Below are positions 1-8,607 of a stretch of DNA of 32,297 nucleotides, in pieces (positions within the stretch are counted from its first letter, which is position 1; every line of letters starts with the position of its first letter). The DNA comes from Burkholderiales bacterium. GTDB taxonomy: Bacteria > Pseudomonadota > Gammaproteobacteria > Burkholderiales > Burkholderiaceae_E. The notes below the pieces were generated by a model. That model saw nothing but the letters and a program-made list of their open reading frames with translations, made no database searches and had not been told where the DNA came from. The DNA is taken from positions 1-32,297 of the forward strand of contig CANHUQ010000009.1 in the NCBI GenBank assembly GCA_947463885.1. The letters are read 5' to 3'. A program made the position numbers and the translations under genes.

Positions 1-602
1 GGATAGGCCACATGGCCTTGCACACCTTTGACGATCAGCTTGCCGTGCAGTGAGCCGCGGCGGCCGTTCTTCAGCATGTCGCCCAGCGCATTGACCGACG
101 TGGGTTCACCGATGATGCAATAGTCGATCTGCGTGCCGCGCGTCTGCAGGGCCTCGACGACCCGCACCGTGCCATCGATGGCCGGGCCTTCTTCGTCGGA
201 GGTGAGCAGGACGCCGATCGATCCGGGGTGATTCGGATGGGCTGCAATGAATTCCTCGATCGCCACCACGATGGCGGCCAGCGAGGATTTCATGTCGGCC
301 GCGCCCCGTCCGTACAGATGCCCGTCGCGCTCGGTGGGCTCGAAGGGATCGGCATGCCACCACTGCCTGGGGCCTGCGGGCACCACGTCGGTGTGTCCTG
401 CAAAGACCAGCAGCGGGCCGGGCGACGCACCGCGGCGCACCGCCCACAGGTTGTCGACCTCACCGAATCGCATGGGTTCGCACTCAAAACCCAGTGGTGC
501 CAGCCGGGCGGCGATCACGCTCTGGCAGCCGGCGTCTTCCGGAAAAACCGAGCGCCTGCGGATCAGCTCTTCGGTCAGGTCGCGTACGGGACAGGGGGTC
601 AT
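1..602 (-). CDS. dapE: Succinyl-diaminopimelate desuccinylase, partial (C-terminus beyond left edge)
   Basis: Hydrolyses N-succinyl-L,L-diaminopimelate to succinate and L,L-diaminopimelate, the last succinylase-branch step toward meso-diaminopimelate and lysine. It is a cytoplasmic di-zinc enzyme of the M20 peptidase family. About 200 N-terminal residues are visible, roughly half of a typical 375-residue protein. The metal site is readable: FAGHTD gives H70 and D72, GRGAADMK gives the bridging D103, TSDEEGP gives the catalytic E137 and ligand E138, and IIGEPTS gives E166. These line up with the well-studied Haemophilus enzyme at a constant +3 offset. The ATG at 602 lies 5 bp after the stop of the upstream YffB-like gene, with AGGA a few bases before it, so the two genes are almost certainly co-transcribed. 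The frame is open to position 1 and the gene is truncated only by the window. Confidence 0.96.
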   Translation of the reverse strand, partial: MTPCPVRDLTEELIRRRSVFPEDAGCQSVIAARLAPLGFECEPMRFGEVDNLWAVRRGASPGPLLVFAGHTDVVPAGPRQWWHADPFEPTERDGHLYGRGAADMKSSLAAIVVAIEEFIAAHPNHPGSIGVLLTSDEEGPAIDGTVRVVEALQTRGTQIDYCIIGEPTSVNALGDMLKNGRRGSLHGKLIVKGVQGHVAY

Positions 603-607
603 GGGGA

Positions 608-1024
608 TCAGTCCTGATCGTGTGCAGTCGAGGGCTTGGGGAGGCTGTTGCCCGGATCGGTGCTCGGACCCACAAAGAGTCCCCGGTAGAGCGGCTCTGA
701 AAAGCCCACGAGGATGCGATTGCCGATTTCGAGCACAGGCCGGCGCACCAGTGTGGGCACCTCGAGCATCAGCTCGCTGGCGCTGGCCTGGTCCACGATG
801 GCGGCACGCCGCGCTGGATCGACCTGGCGCCAACTGGTGCCGCGCCGATTGAGCAGCGCGTCCCAGGGCAGGTGCGACATCCAGCGACCCAACAGCTCCG
901 GGCTCAATCCATCTTTGCGAAAATCGTGGACGGCGAAGGGCACCTGGTGGGTACGCAGCCAGCTGCGTGCCTTGCGGACCTGATCGCAGGTGTCGATGCC
1001 GTAAAGGCGCGCAGTCACGGTCAT
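608..1024 (-). CDS. yffB: YffB/Spx-type ArsC-family protein
   Basis: A 138-residue thioredoxin-fold protein of the ArsC/Spx family, closest by eye to Escherichia coli YffB. Shared features are the [12 protein letters not shown] start with a single cysteine at C13, the DFRKDGL segment, [10 protein letters not shown], and the VRRPVLEIG stretch near the C-terminus. It lacks a second nearby cysteine and is not expected to be a genuine arsenate reductase; YffB proteins have been proposed to use glutathione, but their physiological role is not settled. The E. coli gene also sits directly upstream of dapE, so this neighbourhood is an old conserved pairing. Its ATG overlaps the pilU stop as TGATG, which indicates translational coupling. 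The last 15 or so residues are a polar tail beyond the usual YffB end. Confidence 0.88.
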   Translation of the reverse strand: MTVTARLYGIDTCDQVRKARSWLRTHQVPFAVHDFRKDGLSPELLGRWMSHLPWDALLNRRGTSWRQVDPARRAAIVDQASASELMLEVPTLVRRPVLEIGNRILVGFSEPLYRGLFVGPSTDPGNSLPKPSTAHDQD

Positions 1025-2235
1025 CAGAGGTTGATCGAGAACCCGGAAAACGACGGGCCATCGGCCGCGCGCGTTGCGTCAGGGGCGCCCGAGGGAGCGG
1101 TGCCGCCAGCGCCGGTCACCGCGGGGCGCCGTGCCGCCGGCGTTGCAGCCGGTGTGGCGCGCCCGGGCAGGGGCTGGTCGTCGACGTTTTCCAGCAACCA
1201 GAGCAGGTTGGTGGGGGAGTCGGCCTGGGCGAGCGCATCGTCCAGGGTGACTTTCTTGCTGCGCACCAGCTCCACCAGCGCCCGCTCGAAGGTCTGCGAG
1301 CCCGGCGACAGGCTCTTTTCCATCGCCTCGCGCACTTCGCCGATGCGTCCCTGCTCGATCAGCTCGGAGATCAGGGTGGTGTTGGTGAGGATCTCGACGG
1401 CGGCAATACGCCCGCCGGCCGTGGCCGGCAGCAGCCGTTGCGACACCACGCAGCGCAGCGTGGCCGCCAGGTCGGACAACATGACCCGGCGATTTTCGGG
1501 CGCGTAAAAGCCGAGGATCCGGGTGAGCGCGTGCGCCGCCGTGTTGGCATGCAGCGTGGACAGCACCAGGTGCCCGGACTGCGCATAGGCCATGGCAGCA
1601 CTCATGGTGTCGGTGTCGCGGATCTCGCCGATCATGAGGCAGTCGGGGGCCTGGCGCAGCGCATTGCGCAAGGCCACATCCAGCGCCTCAGTGTCTGTGC
1701 CGATCTGGCGCTGGTTCACCAGCGAACGCCGATGCCTGAAGGTGTACTCGATCGGATCTTCCAGGGTCAGGATATGACCGGAGGCATGCTGATTGCGGTA
1801 GTCGAGCAGGGACGCCAAGGTGGTGGATTTGCCCGAACCGGTGGCGCCCACCATGAGCAGCAGCCCGCGCTTTTCCATGACCATTTCGGTCAGGAACGGG
1901 GGCAGCCCGAGGGTGTCGAAACCGGGCACTTCACCCGGGATGTAGCGCACCACGGCGGCGGCACTGCCGCGCTGGCGAAACACCGAGAACCGAAAACTGC
2001 CCACCCCGCGCAGGCCGTAGCCAATGTTCAGCTCATTGTCCTGCTCGAACTGCGCCCACTGACGCTCGGTCAGCACCTCGCGCAGCAAATGCTCGACCGA
2101 TGCCGGCTCCAGCGGCTGCTGGTTGACCGCCGCCATCGCGCCATTGATCTTGATCTGCACGGCCGCCCCGGGCGACAGAAAAAGGTCCGAGGCCTTTTTC
2201 TCGCTCATCAGGGTCAACAGGCGATCCATGGCCAT
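1024..2235 (-). CDS. pilU: Type IV pilus retraction ATPase PilU (PilT/PilU family)
   Basis: Cytoplasmic hexameric secretion ATPase that assists PilT in pulling type IV pili back (twitching, DNA uptake). Motifs in order: the N-terminal PAS-like domain with [11 protein letters not shown] (residues 13-23), Walker [10 protein letters not shown] (130-138), Asp box TLEDPIEY (157-164), Walker B around CLMIGEIRD (199-207) and His box [11 protein letters not shown] (221-231). The opening [17 protein letters not shown] and the [10 protein letters not shown] segment resemble PilU more than PilT. The protein is 403 residues. The last 40 or so form an alanine/proline-rich tail not needed for the ATPase fold. 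Start: ATG at 2235, with a second in-frame ATG at 2229. It lies inside the lysine operon, 56 bp after dapD and overlapping the yffB-like gene, and no other pilus gene is present in the window. Confidence 0.92.
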   Translation of the reverse strand: MAMDRLLTLMSEKKASDLFLSPGAAVQIKINGAMAAVNQQPLEPASVEHLLREVLTERQWAQFEQDNELNIGYGLRGVGSFRFSVFRQRGSAAAVVRYIPGEVPGFDTLGLPPFLTEMVMEKRGLLLMVGATGSGKSTTLASLLDYRNQHASGHILTLEDPIEYTFRHRRSLVNQRQIGTDTEALDVALRNALRQAPDCLMIGEIRDTDTMSAAMAYAQSGHLVLSTLHANTAAHALTRILGFYAPENRRVMLSDLAATLRCVVSQRLLPATAGGRIAAVEILTNTTLISELIEQGRIGEVREAMEKSLSPGSQTFERALVELVRSKKVTLDDALAQADSPTNLLWLLENVDDQPLPGRATPAATPAARRPAVTGAGGTAPSGAPDATRAADGPSFSGFSINL

Positions 2236-2291
2236 GGTGTGGGCGGGCTCGAGTGGGCGGTGTCAGAGGTTGATGGGTTAGCCGACCGGGG

Positions 2292-3113
2292 TCAGTCGCC
2301 GCGCAGCAGATCGTTAATGGCGGTCTTGGCGCGGGTCTGGGCATCGACTTTTTTGACGATCACCGCGCAATACAAGCTGACCCGCCCATCGCCCGAGGGC
2401 ATGGAGCCCGGCACCACCACGGACCCGGCCGGCACGCGGCCGTAGAGAATTTCGCCGGTCTCGCGGTCGTAGATCTTGGTGCTTTGCCCGATGAACACGC
2501 CCATCGAGAGCACCGAGTTTTCTTCCACGATCACGCCTTCGACCACTTCGGAGCGCGCGCCGATGAAGCAGTTGTCTTCGATGATGGTGGGGTTGGCCTG
2601 CAGCGGCTCGAGCACGCCGCCAATGCCCACGCCACCCGACAGGTGCACGTTCTTGCCGATCTGGGCACAGGAGCCTACCGTGGCCCAGGTGTCGACCATG
2701 GTGCCTTCGTCGACATAGGCGCCGATGTTGACGTACGAGGGCATCAGAACCACGTTGCGGGCGATAAAACTGCCGCGGCGCGCCACGGCGGGCGGCACGA
2801 CGCGAAAGCCACCAGCGGCAAAGTCCTGGGCGCTCCAGCCATCGAACTTGGTGGGCACCTTGTCATAGAATTGCAGGTCGCCGGCCACGATCGGACGGTT
2901 GTCTTCCAGGCGGAAGGACAACAGCACCGCCTTCTTGATCCATTGATGGACGATCCACTCGCCCTTGAACTTTTCGGCGACCCGCTGGCGGCCGGTGTTC
3001 AGCTCGGCAATCACGTGTTCGACCGCCTCGCGCACCGGGGCGGGTGCATTGCCGGGATTGATGTCGGCGCGGTGTTCCCAGGCCTGCTCGATGGTGCTCT
3101 GAAGGTTGCTCAT
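2292..3113 (-). CDS. dapD: 2,3,4,5-tetrahydropyridine-2,6-dicarboxylate N-succinyltransferase
   Basis: Transfers succinyl from succinyl-CoA to tetrahydrodipicolinate, the first committed reaction of the succinylase route to diaminopimelate and lysine. The 273 residues match the family's usual length. An N-terminal helical domain (about 1-100) is followed by hexapeptide repeats forming a left-handed beta helix, for example [34 protein letters not shown] and [18 protein letters not shown]. The C-terminal part reads [14 protein letters not shown] and [20 protein letters not shown] at 3113. It follows dapC by 75 bp, and that gap contains a small hairpin plus a T-run described separately. Together with dapC and dapE the operon encodes three consecutive pathway steps. 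Confidence 0.98.
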   Translation of the reverse strand: MSNLQSTIEQAWEHRADINPGNAPAPVREAVEHVIAELNTGRQRVAEKFKGEWIVHQWIKKAVLLSFRLEDNRPIVAGDLQFYDKVPTKFDGWSAQDFAAGGFRVVPPAVARRGSFIARNVVLMPSYVNIGAYVDEGTMVDTWATVGSCAQIGKNVHLSGGVGIGGVLEPLQANPTIIEDNCFIGARSEVVEGVIVEENSVLSMGVFIGQSTKIYDRETGEILYGRVPAGSVVVPGSMPSGDGRVSLYCAVIVKKVDAQTRAKTAINDLLRGD

Positions 3114-3188
3114 GGCGGACGGTTTGCAGTGAGGTGGAAGAGGAAAAAAAGAGCGGCGAACCGCAGACAGGGCGCGTGGATGGGCGCT
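3114..3188 (-). terminator. Weak hairpin plus T-run between dapC and dapD (possible attenuator)
   Basis: On the minus strand the dapC-dapD gap contains GCGG-TTCG-CCGC, a 4-bp GC stem closed by a stabilising UUCG-type tetraloop (3153-3164). It is followed by TC and seven T residues (3150-3144). The stem is short for a full intrinsic terminator, so partial termination, pausing or a transcript-processing site is more likely than a hard stop. Seen directly in sequence; function inferred. Confidence 0.35.
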
Positions 3189-4388
3189 TCAGCGGGAGGC
3201 AAAGGCGCGGATGCGCTCGGCCGCTTCCAGGCAGGCTTCCAGGCGGTCGACGAGCGCGATGCGCACGAAGCCGGCCCCGGGGTTGACGCCCTGGACCGTG
3301 CGCGCCAGAAAACTGCCCGGCAGCAGCAGCACATTATATTGAGCGTAGAGGTCGCGCACGAAGGCGGTGTCATCGCCCCCGGGCACGCCGGCCCACAGGA
3401 AAAAGCCGCCATCGGGCGCACGCACCTGCAAGACCTGCGAGAGCACCGGGACCACCGCATCGAACTTGGCGCGGTACAGCCTGCGGTTGTCGATCACATG
3501 GGCTTCGTCACCCCAGGCGGCGGTCGAGGCCGCCTGCACGGTCAGGCTCATGGCGCCCCCGTTGTAGGTGCGCAGCAGCAGGAAGCGCTCGATCAGCTGG
3601 GCGTCGCCTGCGACGAACCCGGAGCGCAGACCCGGCAGGCTGGAGCGCTTGGACAGGCTGGAGAACACCAGCAGACGGGGAAAGTCGGTCAGCCCCTCGG
3701 CATGTGCGGCCTGCAGGGCACCCACGGGCGGCGTGGCGTCATCGGGATAAATTTCGGAGTAGCACTCGTCGGCCGCGATGATGAAGCCGTGGCGCGCCGA
3801 GCGCTTGAACAGCATCGCCCATTGCTCCTGCGACACCACCGCACCCGCCGGGTTGCCCGGTGAGCACACATAGACCAGTTGTACCCGCGGCCAGATGTCC
3901 TCTGGCACGGCGTCCCAGTCCAGCGCAAAGTTGGTTTGCGGCCCTTGATTCACGTAGTACGGCTCGGCTCCGGACAACAGGGCGGCGCCTTCGTACACCT
4001 GGTAGCAGGGGTTGGGCAGCAGCACCACCGGGCGCGGCGCCCCTTCGCGCACATCGATCGCGACCTGGGCGATGGCATAAAGCGCTTCCTTGGTCCCATT
4101 GACCGGCAGCACCTGACGCAGCGGGTCAATGGCGGGCAGGCCATATCGACGCTGCAGCCACAGGGCGACCGCCCGGCGGATGGGTTCGCCCCCGGCGGTG
4201 GGCGGATAGACCGACAGTCCGTCGAGCGCCTGCACCAGAGCCTCGCGCACCAGGGCCGGGGCCGGGTGCTTGGGCTCGCCGATCGACATGGAGATCGGCG
4301 CATGGCGCGCGTCCGCCGTGACACCTTTGAGCAGGCCGCGAAGGCGTTCGAAGGGGTAGGGCGGTAGTTTGCTGAGAATATGGTTCAA
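3189..4388 (-). CDS. dapC: Succinyldiaminopimelate transaminase
   Basis: PLP-dependent class I/II aminotransferase converting N-succinyl-2-amino-6-ketopimelate to N-succinyl-L,L-diaminopimelate with glutamate as amino donor. The 399 residues show the fold-type I landmarks: VNGTKEALY (97-105), CSPGNPAG (175-182), DECYSEIY (207-214) and the Schiff-base lysine in SSLSKRS (K247), followed by LPGLRSGF. The N-terminus LSKLPPYPFERLRGLL is characteristic of betaproteobacterial DapC. The start codon is TTG at 4388: no ATG lies nearby and the conserved N-terminus begins exactly there. The ribosome-binding sequence is weak (GAGA). It follows queF by 29 bp, in a short AT-rich patch. Confidence 0.95.
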   Translation of the reverse strand: MNHILSKLPPYPFERLRGLLKGVTADARHAPISMSIGEPKHPAPALVREALVQALDGLSVYPPTAGGEPIRRAVALWLQRRYGLPAIDPLRQVLPVNGTKEALYAIAQVAIDVREGAPRPVVLLPNPCYQVYEGAALLSGAEPYYVNQGPQTNFALDWDAVPEDIWPRVQLVYVCSPGNPAGAVVSQEQWAMLFKRSARHGFIIAADECYSEIYPDDATPPVGALQAAHAEGLTDFPRLLVFSSLSKRSSLPGLRSGFVAGDAQLIERFLLLRTYNGGAMSLTVQAASTAAWGDEAHVIDNRRLYRAKFDAVVPVLSQVLQVRAPDGGFFLWAGVPGGDDTAFVRDLYAQYNVLLLPGSFLARTVQGVNPGAGFVRIALVDRLEACLEAAERIRAFASR

Positions 4389-4417
4389 GAAAGTCTCGTA
4401 ACGCTATGTTTTATTGA

Positions 4418-4834
4418 CTATCTTACTGAAGATTCTTTTGGGAAGTCGACCAGGTCCACGCGCGGTGACGGCTTCCAGCCCCGCTTGCGGTGCTCAGCGA
4501 TCACGGTGGTGAAAATGCCCCCGCGCACATACCAGCGGGCGGTCAGGCGCATGAAACGAGGCTTGGTCGCCTCGACCATTTCGCTGAGGATCAGGTTGGT
4601 GACCGCCTCGTGAAAGGCGCCCTGATCCCGGTAGGACCATAGATAGAGCTTGAGCGCCTTGAGCTCGAGGTTTTTGCGATCGGGGATGTAGTCGAGGACC
4701 AGGGTGGCGAAATCGGGCTGGCCGGTGAGCGGGCACAGGCAGGTGAACTCGGGCGCCTCGATATGAATGTGATAGTCCCGTTCGGGCGACGGGTTGGGGA
4801 AAGTCTCAAGGCGTTTGGAAGGCGAGGTAGACAT
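4418..4834 (-). CDS. queF: NADPH-dependent 7-cyano-7-deazaguanine (preQ0) reductase QueF, short form
   Basis: Reduces the nitrile of preQ0 to preQ1 with two NADPH, a step of queuosine tRNA modification. It is a cytoplasmic enzyme of the tunnelling (T-fold) superfamily. The 138 residues fit the unimodular short QueF. The catalytic cysteine is C34 in [12 protein letters not shown], with D41 as the acid/base. The QueF motif with NADPH-binding residues is [14 protein letters not shown] (56-69), and substrate-binding H75/E76 lie in GAFHEAV. The frame is open further upstream, but the ATG at 4834 ([12 protein letters not shown]) gives the family N-terminus and the upstream part lacks homology. It appears to be the first gene of the minus-strand operon and is divergent from smc. 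Confidence 0.95.
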   Translation of the reverse strand: MSTSPSKRLETFPNPSPERDYHIHIEAPEFTCLCPLTGQPDFATLVLDYIPDRKNLELKALKLYLWSYRDQGAFHEAVTNLILSEMVEATKPRFMRLTARWYVRGGIFTTVIAEHRKRGWKPSPRVDLVDFPKESSVR

Positions 4835-5085
4835 CGTGCAGATCCGTACGGTCGGACCGGGCAGGCTGGAACAGCGCGCGTCGGTCCGAAAGGTGAGGGG
4901 TCGACCGCCCAAACGGCAGGGTGTCGGGCGGCGGGGCAAGTAGCGGGCGACGCTGGCCAGAGTCGGCCGGCGCCTGGGAGCGACCCCCTGCTGGGTTACC
5001 ATTATACGGTTGCGTACCTGCCTGTCGGTCGCCCCGCCCCTTCGTGTATCCCGCATCGAGCATCTGATTCCGTGCGTCTGAAACT
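4835..5085. other. Divergent queF/smc intergenic region
   Basis: A 251-bp non-coding stretch between two divergent start codons. It contains a minus-strand promoter candidate (5001-5028, listed separately). It also holds three short palindromic elements: CGGTC-G-GACCG at 4849-4859, TCGG-T-CCGA near 4881-4889 and GGTCGACC near 4899-4906. A 14-bp duplication overlaps the smc start. I see no convincing plus-strand promoter and no recognisable preQ1 riboswitch ahead of queF. Confidence 0.6.
5001..5028 (-). promoter_or_regulatory. Candidate sigma-70 promoter for the queF-dapC-dapD-pilU-yffB-dapE operon
   Basis: On the minus strand a perfect TATAAT lies at 5006-5001, with CCGACA (four of six to TTGACA) at 5028-5023 and a 16-bp spacer. 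Transcription would begin near 4994, leaving a leader of about 160 nt before the queF ATG at 4834. The -10 is striking in a GC-rich background. Motif match only. Confidence 0.5.
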
Positions 5086-5099
5086 GTGCGACTGAAACT
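5072..5099 (+). repeat. 14-bp tandem duplication over the smc start codon
   Basis: GTGCGTCTGAAACT (5072-5085) is followed immediately by GTGCGACTGAAACT (5086-5099), identical at 13 of 14 positions. The second copy holds the real smc GTG and its first codons. The first copy offers another GTG in a different frame that reads VRLKLCD and stops at 5093-5095, overlapping the true start. Confidence 0.85.
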
Positions 5100-8000
5100 C
5101 ATCAAGCTGGCCGGCTTCAAGTCGTTCGTCGATCCAACCTCGTTTGAGGTGCCCAGTCAGCTGGTCGGGGTCGTCGGGCCCAATGGCTGCGGCAAGTCGA
5201 ACATCATGGACGCCGTGCGCTGGGTGCTGGGCGAGTCCAAGGCCTCGGAGCTGCGTGGCGACTCCATGCAGGACGTGATCTTTAACGGCTCTTCTGAGCG
5301 CAAACCCGCCGGGCGCGCCAGCGTCGAGCTGGTCTTCGACAACGCGCAGTCGCGTCTGACCGGCTCCTGGGCCGGGTTTGCCGAAATCTCGGTCAAGCGG
5401 GTGCTCTCGCGTGACGGGCAGTCCACCTATCTGATCAACAACCAGGTCGTGCGCCGCAAGGATGTGCACGACATGTTCCTCGGTACCGGGCTGGGGCCGC
5501 GCGCCTACGCCATGATCGGCCAGGGCACGGTGTCGCGCATCATCGAGGCGCGCCCCGAGGAACTGCGGGTGTTCCTGGAAGAGGCCGCGGGCGTCACTAA
5601 ATATAAGGAGCGGCGTCGCGAGACCGAGCATCGCCTGTCCGACACTCGCGAAAACCTCACGCGCGTGGAAGACATCATGCGCGAGCTGCAGGCACAAATC
5701 GATAAGCTCGAGCGCCAGGCTGAGGTGGCCCGCGAGTTCCGCACGCTGGAGGGTGACCGGGAGCTCAAGCAGCGCATGCTCTGGCTGGTGCGCCGGGATG
5801 AGGCGCAGGCCGAGCAGGCGCGCATCGGCCGTCAGGCGCAGGTGCTGGAGACCGAAATCGACGGGGCGCTGGCCGCGCAGCGCGCAGTCGAAGCCGAGCT
5901 TGAGCAGGCCCGCACTGCGCACTACGAGGCCGGGGATGCGGTCCATCGGTTGCAGGGTGACTACTATGCCGCTGCAGGCGAGGTGTCGCGCCTGGAAGGC
6001 GAGATCCGCTTTGTGAGCGATTCGCAGGCACAACTGCGCGAACGGCTGGCGGCCCTGCAGTCGCAAGCCGAGTCCGCGCGCGAGCGTGCCACGCAGTCAG
6101 ACGAGGCGCTGGGTCGCAGCGAAGAAGAAGCGGCCGTGGCGCAAGAGCGACAGGCGCAGCTGGCCGTGCGGTTGGACGATGCCTCGGCCGAGTTGCCGGC
6201 GCTGGGAGACGCGGTGCAGTCGTCCCGCGAAGCACTCGATCAGGCCCGTACCCTGGCGGCCGATACGTCGCAGCAAATTCAGGTGGTGGCGACACGTCAG
6301 CGCGGCATCGAGGAAGCACTGCGTGAGTTAGGCGATCGGCAGGCACGCCTGAGTGCTGCGCTGGGGCAACTTGAAGCCGCGCCGGTCGCCGAGTTGGAAG
6401 ACCTGACCGCGCGTCTGGAGCAGGCGCAGGCGATCGAAGAGAATGCCGCCGAGCGTGTGGGAAGCATTGAAGCGCACTGGACTGCCCTGGATGCCGCCCG
6501 CGGGCCAGCCCAAGATGGTCTGCGCGATGCACTGGGGCGTCTGGCGCAGGTCGATGCGCGGATCAGTGCCCTGCGTCAGATCCAGGAGCGGATGCGCTCG
6601 GAAAACAAGACCGCGCCCTGGCTGGCGCGCCACGGTCTGGATCAGCTCAAGCGCCTGTGGCAGCGCCTGCGCATCGAGCCTGGCTGGGAAACTGCGGTTG
6701 AGGCGGTGCTGCGCGAGCGCGTGCAATCCCTCGAAGTGGGGCGCATCGAATCCATGAGCGGGCTGCTCGATGAACAGCCACCCGCCAAGGTCGGCTTCTA
6801 CGCGTCGGCTGGTGCGCCGGGTGGGGTGGCTGCGGTCGTTCCGCAAGGGCTGGTGCCGCTGGCCGGCATGGTGCACACCGGCGATCCGCAGGTGCGGGCG
6901 CTGCTGGACGAATGGCTGCACGGCAGCTACTGCGCGGAATCATCGCAGCGTGCTGTGGCCGATCGGGCTGCGTTGCCCCTGGGCGCTCAGTTCGTGCTGC
7001 GCACCGGGCACGCCGTGGGGCGTCATCATGTCTGGCTGCATGCCCAGGACAGCGAACAGGATGGCGTGCTGTCGCGTCAGCAGGAGCTCGACAACCTCGA
7101 GCGCGAGCACCGTGCCCTGGAACTGCTGGCCGATGATGCCCGCAGCACTGCGGCGCGTGCCGAGGCCGATGCCACCCAGGCCCGTACACAACTGGCCGCT
7201 GATCGCGATGCGCTGTCGCAGGCGGTGCGTCAGGCGGCATCGCTGCGCCTGGAAACAGAGCGATGTGCGCAGCGTGTGCAGCGAGCGAGCGCCGACCGTG
7301 CGCGTCTGGACACGGATCTGGCCGACATCGCCCGCCAGCAGGAAGCTCGCGAAGCGGCCATGCTCGAAGAGTCGGCACGCTTTGAAACGCTGGACTTGCA
7401 GTTGGCCGAGCGCCAGGAAGCGGTCGAAGTCTGTCGCATGCAGGCAGAAGACAGCGACAGCGCGCTGGACGCCGCGCGCACCACCCAACGTGATCTCGAG
7501 CGTGACGAGCGCGAGGCCGCCTTCGCGGTGCGTGCGCTCGATACCCGGCGCCAGTCGCTCACAGAACAGATCGCGCAGGCGCGCGAGCAGATCGAGCGCG
7601 TGAGCGCGGAATCGGAAGGGCTGCAGGCGAGGTTGGCCGAACTGTCCGACGAGGCGGCGCGGGCCGGTCTGCAGCAGGCGCTCGAGGTGCGCATTGAAAC
7701 CGAACGACTGCTCTCGGAAGGGCGGGCGCGCCTGGATGCCCTGGGCGCCTCCATGCGCGCGTTCGATGAAGCCCGCTTGGGCCACGAGCGCTCCCAGCAG
7801 CCCTTGCGTGAGCGGCTCACCGAGCTCCAGCTCAAGGAGCAGGCGGCCCGGCTGGGCGCCGAGCAGTTCGATGAGCAGCTGCGCGAGGCGCAGGTCGATG
7901 CCGACGCCTTGCGCGCCGCCTTTGAGCACACGCCCAAGCCCGCCTGGTTGCAGGGTGAGGTCACACGGCTGGGCAACGCGATTGCCGCACTGGGTGCGGT

Positions 8001-8607
8001 TAACCTTGCCGCGCTCGATGAACTGGGTACGGCGCGCGAGCGGCTTGATTTCCTGGATGCGCAGTTGCGCGACCTGAACGAAGCGATCGCCACACTGGAA
8101 GACGCCATCCGCACCATCGACCGGGAAACCCGCACCCTGCTGCAGGACACCTTCGACACGGTGAACCGGCAGTTCGGCACGCTGTTTCCGGAGCTGTTTG
8201 GCGGCGGCGAGGCCCGGCTGGTGCTGACCGGCGAGGAGATTCTCGACTCAGGCATCACGGTGGTCGCGCAGCCTCCCGGCAAGCGCAATGCCTCGGTCAA
8301 CCTGCTGTCGGGTGGCGAAAAGGCACTCACTGCCATCGCGCTCGTGTTTGCGCTCTTTCAGCTCAACCCGGCGCCCTTCTGTCTGCTCGACGAGGTCGAC
8401 GCGCCGCTCGATGACGCCAACACCGAGCGTTACTGCGCCATGGTCCGGCGCATGTCCGACCAGACGCAGTTTCTCTTCATCACCCACAACAAGATCGCCA
8501 TGGAACTCGCCCAACAGCTCATCGGGGTCACGATGCAGGAGCGTGGCGTGTCGCGGATTGTCGCGGTCGATATCGACGCGGCAGCCCGTTTCGCGGAGGC
8601 CGCATGA
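5086..8607 (+). CDS. smc: Chromosome segregation/condensation ATPase SMC
   Basis: Structural-maintenance-of-chromosomes ATPase; the homodimer, with ScpA and ScpB, loads on and organises the origin region. The 1173 residues match the bacterial family. The N-terminal head starts [14 protein letters not shown] with Walker A GPNGCGKS (31-38) and [18 protein letters not shown] (Q-loop region). The first coiled-coil arm runs to about residue 500 and is rich in E, R, Q and A. The hinge lies near 515-665 and the return arm extends to about 1000. The C-terminal head has the signature LSGGEK (1074-1079) and Walker B FCLLDEVD with D1102/E1103. The start is GTG at 5086, fixed by the conserved N-terminus, with no clear ribosome-binding site. 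The stop overlaps zipA by ATGA. No scpA, scpB or parB is nearby. Confidence 0.98.
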   Translation: MRLKLIKLAGFKSFVDPTSFEVPSQLVGVVGPNGCGKSNIMDAVRWVLGESKASELRGDSMQDVIFNGSSERKPAGRASVELVFDNAQSRLTGSWAGFAEISVKRVLSRDGQSTYLINNQVVRRKDVHDMFLGTGLGPRAYAMIGQGTVSRIIEARPEELRVFLEEAAGVTKYKERRRETEHRLSDTRENLTRVEDIMRELQAQIDKLERQAEVAREFRTLEGDRELKQRMLWLVRRDEAQAEQARIGRQAQVLETEIDGALAAQRAVEAELEQARTAHYEAGDAVHRLQGDYYAAAGEVSRLEGEIRFVSDSQAQLRERLAALQSQAESARERATQSDEALGRSEEEAAVAQERQAQLAVRLDDASAELPALGDAVQSSREALDQARTLAADTSQQIQVVATRQRGIEEALRELGDRQARLSAALGQLEAAPVAELEDLTARLEQAQAIEENAAERVGSIEAHWTALDAARGPAQDGLRDALGRLAQVDARISALRQIQERMRSENKTAPWLARHGLDQLKRLWQRLRIEPGWETAVEAVLRERVQSLEVGRIESMSGLLDEQPPAKVGFYASAGAPGGVAAVVPQGLVPLAGMVHTGDPQVRALLDEWLHGSYCAESSQRAVADRAALPLGAQFVLRTGHAVGRHHVWLHAQDSEQDGVLSRQQELDNLEREHRALELLADDARSTAARAEADATQARTQLAADRDALSQAVRQAASLRLETERCAQRVQRASADRARLDTDLADIARQQEAREAAMLEESARFETLDLQLAERQEAVEVCRMQAEDSDSALDAARTTQRDLERDEREAAFAVRALDTRRQSLTEQIAQAREQIERVSAESEGLQARLAELSDEAARAGLQQALEVRIETERLLSEGRARLDALGASMRAFDEARLGHERSQQPLRERLTELQLKEQAARLGAEQFDEQLREAQVDADALRAAFEHTPKPAWLQGEVTRLGNAIAALGAVNLAALDELGTARERLDFLDAQLRDLNEAIATLEDAIRTIDRETRTLLQDTFDTVNRQFGTLFPELFGGGEARLVLTGEEILDSGITVVAQPPGKRNASVNLLSGGEKALTAIALVFALFQLNPAPFCLLDEVDAPLDDANTERYCAMVRRMSDQTQFLFITHNKIAMELAQQLIGVTMQERGVSRIVAVDIDAAARFAEAA

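Noticed and set aside
967-2445. Long plus-strand open frame (492 codons) opposite pilU and the end of dapD
   Set aside because: It is antisense to genes with complete motif sets, has no recognisable domain, and its composition is that of a GC-rich shadow frame.
4835-4994. preQ1 riboswitch in the queF leader
   Set aside because: queF genes elsewhere can carry one, but I could not find the compact hairpin plus A-rich tail. The leader is GC-rich with no suitable pseudoknot visible.
5002-6066. 354-codon minus-strand frame opposite the smc head, and a 329-codon one at 6940-7929
   Set aside because: Both are antisense shadows of smc without motifs or ribosome-binding sites.
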